From Methyloceanibacter sp. (lineage in GTDB: Bacteria; Pseudomonadota; Alphaproteobacteria; Rhizobiales; Methyloligellaceae): a stretch of 8,601 nucleotides of DNA. How positions within the stretch are numbered: the stretch's first letter is position 1; every line of letters starts with the position of its first letter. Under the pieces are notes generated by a model, which was not told the origin of the DNA, searched no databases, and saw only the letters and a program-made list of their open reading frames with translations. Positions 1 through 5,577 of this stretch are shown here, in pieces. Position numbers and translations under genes: made by a program. The stretch lies in assembly GCA_022865725.1 (NCBI GenBank), contig JALHTP010000270.1:1-8601 (forward strand). The letters are read 5' to 3'.

Positions 1-182
1 TAGAGCTCGGAGGTGCGGAGCAGCGCCTTGGTGGGGATGCAGCCCCAGTTGAGGCAGATGCCGCCGAGATGCTCGCGCTCGATGATCGCGGTCTTCATCC
101 CGAGCTGCGAGGCGCGGATGGCGGCGACATAGCCGCCCGGCCCCGCGCCGATGATGGCGAGGTCAAAATGCGTGCCTGTCAT
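1..182 (-). CDS. lpdA: Dihydrolipoyl dehydrogenase (E3), N-terminal part, runs off left edge
   Basis: E3 reoxidises the dihydrolipoyl groups of the pyruvate dehydrogenase complex, using FAD and NAD+. Only the first 60 codons are here. They show the FAD-binding Rossmann glycine motif GAGPGGYVAA at about residues 12-21 and the redox-active disulfide motif GGICLNWGCIPTKALL at about residues 40-55, with the CxxxxC pair typical of this flavin disulfide reductase family. The ATG at 180-182 overlaps the stop of the upstream membrane-protein gene as ATGA (179-182), so translation is probably coupled. It is the last gene seen of the train and lies downstream of pdhC, as expected for the PDH E3. A mercuric or glutathione reductase is less likely given the CLNWGC spacing and the operon context. 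Truncation is by the window edge only. Confidence 0.95.
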   Translation of the reverse strand, partial: MTGTHFDLAIIGAGPGGYVAAIRASQLGMKTAIIEREHLGGICLNWGCIPTKALLRTSEL

Positions 183-613
183 TGCGGACGCTCCACCGCT
201 CGGGGGACCACGAGACGCAGGATCAAATATTGAACCAGCATAACGAGCAAGGGCGGCGCGAACATCACGAGAAACGTCCGCAGATCCTTGTAAGGATAGA
301 AGCCCACATAGCGCCAGGAGTCCGATTTGGCGAGGAGATAGAAGCCGAGGATAGGGGTGAGCAGCACGACCGCCGCTCCGGCGAGCGCCCGGCGGCTCTG
401 CGCGACAAGCAGGGTGACGCCGAAGATGATGGGGCCAAGCACCGCAAAGATGAGCACCGCATAAGCCCCGACGGCTGTGTCGATGTTGCAGGCGAGCCCC
501 TCGCCTTGGCAGGGCATCAGCGCGGCCAGCCAATTGGCGGCAAGACCCGCCAGACAGGATATTGCGCCGCCCCCCAGCAGTCCCACGATGAGCCGGCCGT
601 CAGGCCTTTGCAT
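179..613 (-). CDS. Hypothetical four-helix inner-membrane protein between pdhC and lpdA
   Basis: I do not recognise the family. From the ATG at 613 the product is 144 aa. That start is preferred because GGGGAGAAGGC lies directly upstream, whereas the longer TTG start at 658 has no clear ribosome binding site. Four hydrophobic segments are visible at about residues 8-31, 49-71, 76-95 and 111-136. Positive residues (QSRR between segments 2 and 3, and the C-terminal arginines) suggest both termini are cytoplasmic. The first outside loop holds two cysteines (C35 and C42, MPCQGEGLAC), which could form a disulfide in the periplasm. The second outside loop is aromatic-rich (SWRYVGFYPYKD). The stop overlaps the lpdA start by 4 nt (ATGA) and the gene lies 60 nt after pdhC, so it is almost certainly co-transcribed with the PDH genes. 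Nothing in the protein indicates a role in pyruvate oxidation. Confidence 0.75.
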   Translation of the reverse strand: MQRPDGRLIVGLLGGGAISCLAGLAANWLAALMPCQGEGLACNIDTAVGAYAVLIFAVLGPIIFGVTLLVAQSRRALAGAAVVLLTPILGFYLLAKSDSWRYVGFYPYKDLRTFLVMFAPPLLVMLVQYLILRLVVPRAVERPQ

Positions 614-673
614 GCCTTCTCCCCTTCGCGTTTGCGCCGAGCGACGCTCAAGCTGCAAGCCCCGCTGGGATAT

Positions 674-2170
674 CTACACCAGCATGGTCACGGGGTCTTC
701 GATATAGGCCTTGAAGGCGGCGAGCAGCTCGGCGCCGAGCGCGCCGTCGATGACGCGGTGATCGACCGAAAGCGTGACGCTCATCATGGTGGCGATCTTC
801 AGCGCATCGCCCCTGACCACCGGGCGCTTCTCGGCGCGGCCCACCGCCATGATGGAAGCCTGCGGCGGGTTGATCACCGCGTCGAAGCGATCGATGCCGT
901 ACATGCCGAGATTGGAGATGGTGGTGCTGCCGCCCTGATATTCGTGCGGCGCCAGGCGCTTGGAGCGGGCGCGGGCGGCTAGGTCGCGCACCTCGTTGGA
1001 GATTTCCGACAGGCTCTTGATCTCGGCGTCGCGGATCACCGGCGTATGCAGGCCGCCGCCTTCGAGCGCGACCGCAACCGCGATGTCCGAGGCGCGATGG
1101 CGCAACAGCCCCTGCTCCGTCCAGGTGGCGTTGGCGGCGGGCACCGTTTGCAGCGCCATAGCGAGCGCCTTGATGATGAAATCGTTGAGCGAGAGCTTGA
1201 AGGCGCGCGGGCCTTCTTGCGGGGCAAGCGCATTCAGCCGCGCGCGGGCCGCGAGCGCCGCATCGAGCTCGCAATCGATGGCGAGGTAGAAATGCGGGAT
1301 GGTCTGCTTGGAGAGCGTCAGCCGTTCGGCGATGAAGCGGCGCATCGTGTCGTGCGGCACGATTTCGTAAGACCCCGGCTCGTAGAGCGCGAGCACCTGC
1401 CGGTCCGACAGGCCCCGCGCCTCAGGCGGCTCGTGTCTAGTGACGAGCTCTTGCGGGCGGCGCTCGGGCGCTTCCTCGATCGGCTGAGGCTCGGCTTCGA
1501 TGGGTGCCGCCTCGATCCGCTCCGGCACCTGCGGTTTTGCCAAAGCCGCGCGCTCCACATCTTGCTTGACGATGCGGCCATGTGGGCCCGAGCCGTTGAT
1601 CGCCGCGAGCTCAAGCCCGAGCTCGGCCGCGAGCCGCCGTGCGAGCGGCGAGGCAGAGACACGCTGCGCGTGACCGCTTTTGCCATTGCCCCTGATCTGC
1701 TCGGCGATTTTGTGCAGCACCTCCTCTGTCCCAAGACCCCCCTCTCCTCGTTGTGGAGTAGGTGAGACGATTTCGGTCTCAGAAACCCCCTCTCCCCATT
1801 GGGGAGAGGGTCGGGGTGAGGGGTTTTCAGAGCCGGCTGACCTACTCACCCCCTCACCCGCTTCGCTGCGCGAAGCGTCCTCTCCCCCAAGGAGAGAGGG
1901 TGGGGCTGCGGCCTGGGGCCGGTCATCGTCCTCCGTCACCAGCACTGCGATGGCATGATTGACCGGGACGTGCTCCGTCCCCTCGGCCAGCAGCAATCTG
2001 CCGATCACCCCGTCCTCGGGCGCCTCGACCTCCATGGTCGCCTTGTCGGTCTCGATCTCGGCGACCACGTCGCCGCTCCGCACCGCATCGCCCTCCTTCA
2101 CATGCCATTTGGCGAGCTTGCCCTCCTCCATGGTGGGCGAGAGCCGCGGCATGAGGATTTGAATGGGCAT
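674..2170 (-). CDS. pdhC: Pyruvate dehydrogenase E2, dihydrolipoamide acetyltransferase
   Basis: E2 is the core of the PDH complex. It moves the acetyl group from E1 onto CoA through a swinging lipoyl arm. The 498 aa product shows one lipoyl domain (about 1-79, modified lysine K43 in ETDKATMEV), a long linker, a peripheral-subunit-binding domain (about 168-208, VSASPLARRLA through GRIVKQDV), a second Pro/Glu/Ala-rich linker, and the catalytic domain (about 270-498). The catalytic motif is DHRVIDGALGA, with H471 and D475. The YEIVPHDTMRRFIAERLTLSKQTIPHFYL region is typical of PDH rather than 2-oxoglutarate dehydrogenase E2. Residues 91-128 are encoded by an in-frame palindromic repeat, followed by a degenerate partial copy (SPTPQRGEGG). 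The gene starts 3 nt after the GFA gene stop, so coupling is likely. A GGGA lies 11 nt before the ATG. Confidence 0.97.
   Translation of the reverse strand: MPIQILMPRLSPTMEEGKLAKWHVKEGDAVRSGDVVAEIETDKATMEVEAPEDGVIGRLLLAEGTEHVPVNHAIAVLVTEDDDRPQAAAPPSLLGGEDASRSEAGEGVSRSAGSENPSPRPSPQWGEGVSETEIVSPTPQRGEGGLGTEEVLHKIAEQIRGNGKSGHAQRVSASPLARRLAAELGLELAAINGSGPHGRIVKQDVERAALAKPQVPERIEAAPIEAEPQPIEEAPERRPQELVTRHEPPEARGLSDRQVLALYEPGSYEIVPHDTMRRFIAERLTLSKQTIPHFYLAIDCELDAALAARARLNALAPQEGPRAFKLSLNDFIIKALAMALQTVPAANATWTEQGLLRHRASDIAVAVALEGGGLHTPVIRDAEIKSLSEISNEVRDLAARARSKRLAPHEYQGGSTTISNLGMYGIDRFDAVINPPQASIMAVGRAEKRPVVRGDALKIATMMSVTLSVDHRVIDGALGAELLAAFKAYIEDPVTMLV
1736..1766 (-). repeat. Degenerate partial copy of the same repeat in pdhC
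   Basis: ACCCCCCTCTCC, then GTGGAG and AGGTGAG, resembles the stem A and left stem B part of the neighbouring complete element, with the stem decayed to CTCC/GGAG. It codes for SPTPQRGEGG, a worn version of SPRPSPQWGEG. It lies about 20 bp from the full copy in the same orientation, so it is probably an older or partially duplicated half element. Confidence 0.55.
1787..1900 (-). repeat. Palindromic interspersed repeat, in frame in the pdhC linker
   Basis: The element is about 114 bp and codes for PdhC residues 91-128. On the plus strand its parts are: stem A (1788-1797 with 1801-1810, ten bp, loop ATT); stem B (1814-1823 with 1850-1859, GGGTGAGGGG and CCCCTCACCC, enclosing a variable loop); stem C (1859-1866 with 1870-1877, CGCTTCGC and GCGAAGCG, loop TGC); and a less perfect stem D (CCTCTC 1879-1884 with GAGAGG 1894-1899). 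As peptide it reads PSLLGGEDASRSEAGEG then PSPRPSPQWGEG. It looks like the GC-rich palindromic repeats scattered in many Rhizobiales genomes. Confidence 0.85.
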
Positions 2171-2173
2171 GGC

Positions 2174-2569
2174 TTAAACGTTCCCGCGCGCAGCGGCGAA
2201 GGCCGCTTCCCAATGCCGCCCGTCGAACAGCACGATGCGGGCGACGCGGACCTGGCCGTCATCGAGGCAGCGCAAATTCACGCTGAACCCGTCGGGCCTG
2301 GAGCGCGGCACGTAGAAACTCTTTATTCCGCACACAGAGCAAAAATGATGCTTCGCCGTCTTGGTGTTGAAGCTGTAGGTCGTGATCTTGTCTTGGCCGG
2401 CGACGAGGCGGAAGCGCTCGCTCTCCACGATGAGATGCAAGAATCCGGTCATGCGGCAGATCGAGCAATTGCATTCCTTGGTCTCGACCTCGTCGGGCGC
2501 CAGCACCTCGAAGCGGACGGCGCCGCAATGGCACCCGCCTGACTTCCACTCCATGGGGATTTCGGTCAT
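2174..2569 (-). CDS. GFA / CENP-V-fold zinc protein inside the PDH operon
   Basis: The family is named after glutathione-dependent formaldehyde-activating enzyme, which is proposed to form S-hydroxymethylglutathione. Most members have no proven function. The ATG at 2569 gives 131 aa and has GGGAG eight nt upstream, inside the last codons of pdhB. The GTG at 2578, overlapping the pdhB stop, has no usable spacing to a ribosome binding site. All expected zinc ligands are present: CHC at residues 13-15 (GGCHCGAVRFEV), CNCSIC with cysteines at 33, 35 and 38, and the CSVC pair at 77 and 80 (HFCSVCG). Two zinc sites are therefore plausible. It lies 5 nt after pdhB and 3 nt before pdhC, so it must share their transcript. 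Its link to pyruvate dehydrogenase is unknown. A true formaldehyde role is not shown by the sequence. Confidence 0.88.
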   Translation of the reverse strand: MTEIPMEWKSGGCHCGAVRFEVLAPDEVETKECNCSICRMTGFLHLIVESERFRLVAGQDKITTYSFNTKTAKHHFCSVCGIKSFYVPRSRPDGFSVNLRCLDDGQVRVARIVLFDGRHWEAAFAAARGNV

Positions 2570-2574
2570 GGGCT

Positions 2575-4059
2575 TCACTCCCGGTAGCAGACCGATTTCA
2601 CGGCGGCGACGATCTCGTCAACCGAGGGCAGAGCGAGCCTCTCCAGATTCGCCGCATAAGGCATCGGCACATCGGCGCCGGTGATCTTGATCGGCGGCGC
2701 GTCGAGATGATCGAAGGCCTCGGCCGTGACACGCGCGCAGATCTCCGAGCCAATGGAGCCGACGGGCCAGCCCTCTTCCACCGTGACGATGCGGTTCGTC
2801 TTTCTGACCGAGGCGAGCACGGTCTCCATATCGAGTGGACGGAGCGTGCGGAGGTCGATCACTTCAGCGTCGATCCCCTCCTCGGTGAGGCGCTTGGCGG
2901 CGTCGAGCGCGTAGGCCATGCCACGCGAGAAGGAGACGATGGTCACGTCGCTCCCTGTCCGCGCGATCCGCGCTCTGCCGATGGGGATGACGAAGTCGTC
3001 GAGCTTCGGCACCTCAAAGCTCTGGCCGTACAGGATCTCGTTTTCCAGGAATACCACGGGCCCGGGATCGCGGATCGCCGCCTTGAGCAGGCCTTTGGCG
3101 TCGGCGGCGGTGTAGGGCGCGATCACCTTCAGGCCCGGTACATGGGCATACCAGGCGGCGTAGTTCTGGCTGTGCTGGGCGGCGACGCGGGCGGCGGCGC
3201 CGTTAGGCCCCCTGAACACGATCGAGCAATGCATCTTGCCGCCCGACATATAGAGGGTCTTGGCGGCGGAGTTGACGATGTGGTCGATGGCCTGCATGGC
3301 GAAGTTCCAGGTCATGAACTCGACGATGGGCTTCAGTCCCGCGAAGGCCGCGCCGACGCCGACCCCGGCAAAGCCGTATTCGGTGATGGGCGTGTCGACC
3401 ACGCGGGTCGGGCCGAACTCGTCGAGCAAGCCTTGGGTCACCTTGTAAGCGCCCTGATATTGCCCGACCTCCTCGCCCATGACGAAGACGGATGGATCGC
3501 GCCGCATCTCCTCGGCCATGGCGTCGCGCAGCGCCTCGCGCACGGTGAGCGTGACCATCTCGGTGCCGGGGGGCACTTCGGCTTCAGGGCGCGGCTCGTG
3601 CGGCGCGATTTGCGGTCCCGCCGGCGCCTGCTCGATATCGGGCAGGCTCTCGCCGAGTTCGCGGCGAGCTCCATCTCCCCATTGGGGAGATGGTCGGGGT
3701 GAGGGGGTCAGCGTCTCGGTTGGCTTTGGACCCCCCTCACCCGCGACGCCTTGCGTCGCGTCCTCTCCCCGAAGGGGAGAGGTTGGCGCTGCGGCATGGG
3801 TCTCGGGCCGATCCTCGCCGTCGGCGAGCAGGAGAGCGATGGGGTGGTTCACCTTCACATGCTCGGTGCCCTCGGGCACGAGGATCTTGCCGAGCCGCCC
3901 GTCATCCGCGGCTTCCACCTCCATGGTCGCCTTGTCGGTCTCGATCTCGGCGATGACGTCGCCCGCGCGCACGAGATCGCCCTCACGCACCAGCCATTTG
4001 ACGAGCTTCCCCTCCTCCATGGTGGGGGAGAGCGCCGGCATGAGAATTTCGGTTGGCAT
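2575..4059 (-). CDS. pdhB: Pyruvate dehydrogenase E1 beta subunit with N-terminal lipoyl domain
   Basis: With PdhA it forms the thiamine-diphosphate E1 that decarboxylates pyruvate and reductively acetylates lipoyl groups. The 494 aa product begins with a complete lipoyl domain (about 1-79, lysine K43 in ETDKATMEV), almost a twin of the one in PdhC. A linker of about 85 residues follows, then the E1 beta pyrimidine-binding domain from about residue 168 (VTLTVREALRDAM, GEEVGQYQGAYKVT, TPITEYGFAGVGVGAA, RGPNGAAARVAAQHSQ) and the C-terminal transketolase domain (GRARIARTGSDVTIVSFSRG, IDLRTLRPLD, VEEGWPVGSIGSEI). E1 beta without a lipoyl domain is about 330 aa, so the extra length is the lipoyl domain plus linker, a known alphaproteobacterial arrangement. 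Residues 93-130 come from an in-frame palindromic repeat. The gene starts 16 nt after pdhA. Confidence 0.97.
   Translation of the reverse strand: MPTEILMPALSPTMEEGKLVKWLVREGDLVRAGDVIAEIETDKATMEVEAADDGRLGKILVPEGTEHVKVNHPIALLLADGEDRPETHAAAPTSPLRGEDATQGVAGEGGPKPTETLTPSPRPSPQWGDGARRELGESLPDIEQAPAGPQIAPHEPRPEAEVPPGTEMVTLTVREALRDAMAEEMRRDPSVFVMGEEVGQYQGAYKVTQGLLDEFGPTRVVDTPITEYGFAGVGVGAAFAGLKPIVEFMTWNFAMQAIDHIVNSAAKTLYMSGGKMHCSIVFRGPNGAAARVAAQHSQNYAAWYAHVPGLKVIAPYTAADAKGLLKAAIRDPGPVVFLENEILYGQSFEVPKLDDFVIPIGRARIARTGSDVTIVSFSRGMAYALDAAKRLTEEGIDAEVIDLRTLRPLDMETVLASVRKTNRIVTVEEGWPVGSIGSEICARVTAEAFDHLDAPPIKITGADVPMPYAANLERLALPSVDEIVAAVKSVCYRE
3671..3782 (-). repeat. Palindromic interspersed repeat, in frame in the pdhB linker
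   Basis: Second copy of the pdhC linker element, same orientation and same reading frame, coding for PdhB residues of about 93-130 (TSPLRGEDATQGVAGEG, then PSPRPSPQWGDG). Plus-strand stems are: A (3671-3680 with 3684-3693, CCATCTCCCC and GGGGAGATGG); B (3697-3707 with 3732-3742, eleven bp); C (3742-3749 with 3753-3760, CGCGACGC and GCGTCGCG, loop CTT); and D (3762-3770 with 3774-3782, nine perfect bp, loop GAA). This copy is better paired overall than the pdhC one. Confidence 0.87.
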
Positions 4060-4075
4060 CGATCTTGAGGAAGGC

Positions 4076-5128
4076 TCAATTCGCCGTCACGTCGGTGTAT
4101 AGCTCGGAAGGATCTGGCTCGGGGTCGCTTTGCGCGAACTCTGCCGCCTCGTTGACGCGGGCGCGGACCTCGCGGTCGATCTCCTTCAAGTCGGCCTCGC
4201 TCGCTTTGCCCTCATCAAGGATGCGCTTGCGCAACAGGTCGATCGGGTCGCGATGCTCGCGCATCTCCTGGACCTCCTCGCGGGTGCGGTATTTGGCGGG
4301 GTCGGACATGGAATGGCCGCGATAGCGATAGGTGAGCATTTCGAGGATCTTCGGCCCGTCGCCGCGCCGCGCCCCCGCCACGGCCCGGTCGCCGGCTTCC
4401 TTCACCGCGGCGACATCCATGCCGTCGACCTGCTCGCCCGGAATGCCGAACACCGAGCCGCGATGATACAGCTCCTCGGCCAGCGCGCTGCCGCGTCCAA
4501 CATGGGTTCCCATGGCGTAGTGGTTGTTCTCGATGACGTAGATCACGGGGAGCTTCCACAACGACGCCATGTTGAAGCTCTCATAAACTTGTCCCTGATT
4601 GGCCGCCCCCTCGCCGAAATAGGTAAGGCAGACGCGATCATTGCCGCGATATTTGTTGGCGAAGGCGATGCCGGTGCCGAGCGGCGCGGGCGCGCCGACG
4701 ATGCCGTGACCGCCATAGAAGTTCTTCTCCACCGAGAACATGTGCATGGAGCCGCCTTTGCCTTTGGCATAACCGTGGCGGCGGCCGGTCAGTTCGGCCA
4801 TCACCCGCTTCGGCTCCATGCCGGCGGCAAGCATATGGCCGTGATCGCGATAGGCGGTGATGACCTGGTCGCCGTCGGAGATCGCCATCTGCATGCCGGC
4901 CACCACCGCCTCCTGGCCGATATAGAGGTGGCAGAAGCCGCCGATGAAGCCCATGCCGTAGAGCTGCCCCGCCTTCTCCTCGAATCTGCGGATGAGCAGC
5001 ATCAGGCGATAGGCGGAAAGCTCCTGCTCAGGGGTGAGGCTCGGGCGCGGAGATAGATTGGCCGTTCCCGCTTTGCCGTCGCCGAGCCAGAAATTGGCGG
5101 CTTGCGGCGAGAGAGTTGGGGGGGTCAC
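4076..5128 (-). CDS. pdhA: Pyruvate dehydrogenase E1 alpha subunit
   Basis: E1 alpha supplies most of the thiamine-diphosphate and magnesium site for decarboxylation of pyruvate. From the GTG at 5128 it has 350 aa. This start is favoured by GAGGAG nine nt upstream. A GTG at 5179 would add 17 residues, but it sits in a small hairpin (5170-5185) and has a poorer ribosome binding site. Family motifs are clear: RRFEEKAGQLYGMGFIGGF, HLYIGQEAVVAGM, YRDHGHMLA, KGKGGSMHMF, GGHGIVGAPAPLGTGIAFA, ANQGQVYESFNMASLWKLP and YRYRGHSMSDPAKYRT. The magnesium motif reads GEGAANQG instead of the usual GDG. It lies just downstream of ftsB and begins the PDH block; a distinct promoter was not identified. Confidence 0.96.
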   Translation of the reverse strand: MTPPTLSPQAANFWLGDGKAGTANLSPRPSLTPEQELSAYRLMLLIRRFEEKAGQLYGMGFIGGFCHLYIGQEAVVAGMQMAISDGDQVITAYRDHGHMLAAGMEPKRVMAELTGRRHGYAKGKGGSMHMFSVEKNFYGGHGIVGAPAPLGTGIAFANKYRGNDRVCLTYFGEGAANQGQVYESFNMASLWKLPVIYVIENNHYAMGTHVGRGSALAEELYHRGSVFGIPGEQVDGMDVAAVKEAGDRAVAGARRGDGPKILEMLTYRYRGHSMSDPAKYRTREEVQEMREHRDPIDLLRKRILDEGKASEADLKEIDREVRARVNEAAEFAQSDPEPDPSELYTDVTAN

Positions 5129-5202
5129 TGCGCTTGGCTCCTCGATGCCACTCCTCGGATTCGCCTCCGAGGCTAGCACGAGCCTGAAATCCCCTGAATA
5201 GT

Positions 5203-5529
5203 TTAGCGCTTGGACGAGGTGCTCGCGTCAGGCACCGGCTGGCGGCGCTTCAGCATGATGAGATCATCTTGGTGCGCCAGATTGAGGATCGCCCGCGCCC
5301 GCTCGTCTAGCATATCGGGATCCAGGCTTTCGGGCCGGAGCAGCGCCACGTCGCGCTCGAGCCTCGCCTTCACCTCCTGCAATCCCGCAAGCTCGCCGGC
5401 AAGCACGTCCTTTCGGCGCTCGAGATCGGCGCGCGCCTTCAAGCCATGGTCGCCGGTCTCAAGGTGATAGCCGAAATAGCCGGCGGCACCGCAAGCCAGC
5501 AGCGGAAAGATGAAAGCCGTGAACCGCAT
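5203..5529 (-). CDS. ftsB: Septum formation initiator FtsB/DivIC
   Basis: A small bitopic division protein, which in known systems joins FtsL and FtsQ at the septum. The product is 108 aa. It has a short N-terminal segment, one membrane helix (about residues 3-20, FTAFIFPLLACGAAGYFGY), then a heptad-like coiled coil (about 30-65, LKARADLERRKDVLAGELAGL onward), a conserved LRPESLDPDMLDERARAILNLAHQDDLIML stretch broken here by the description, and a short polar tail. Length and layout fit the family. It sits 48 nt after eno and before pdhA, a conserved alphaproteobacterial arrangement, so the division gene is expressed with central metabolism. The ATG at 5529 follows CATGCGG-type sequence on the plus strand; no strong ribosome binding site was seen. 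Confidence 0.9.
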   Translation of the reverse strand: MRFTAFIFPLLACGAAGYFGYHLETGDHGLKARADLERRKDVLAGELAGLQEVKARLERDVALLRPESLDPDMLDERARAILNLAHQDDLIMLKRRQPVPDASTSSKR

Positions 5530-5577
5530 GTTTCCCCCGAAGCCGGATAGAATCGCTTGCAGCGGGTTAAGCGGCGG

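Noticed and set aside
182..982. Long plus-strand ORF (266 codons) opposite the membrane protein and pdhC
   Set aside because: Antisense shadow of well-identified genes in GC-rich DNA; its translation is Arg/His/Gly-rich low-complexity with no domain.
1046..1765. Plus-strand ORF of 239 codons opposite pdhC
   Set aside because: Arginine-rich antisense frame, no recognisable motif or ribosome binding site.
1736..1900. CRISPR-like or tandem repeat array in the pdhC linker
   Set aside because: There are only one full and one worn copy, with no regular spacers; the structure is an interspersed palindrome.
2174..2578. Start of the GFA gene at GTG 2578 with a 4-nt overlap on pdhB
   Set aside because: The ATG at 2569 has GGGAG at eight nt, whereas the GTG has its purine-rich stretch directly adjacent.
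2707..3702. Plus-strand ORF of 331 codons opposite pdhB
   Set aside because: Mirror frame of a clear E1 beta gene; composition is typical of an antisense frame.
4130..5056. Plus-strand ORF of 308 codons opposite pdhA
   Set aside because: Antisense shadow of conserved E1 alpha motifs.
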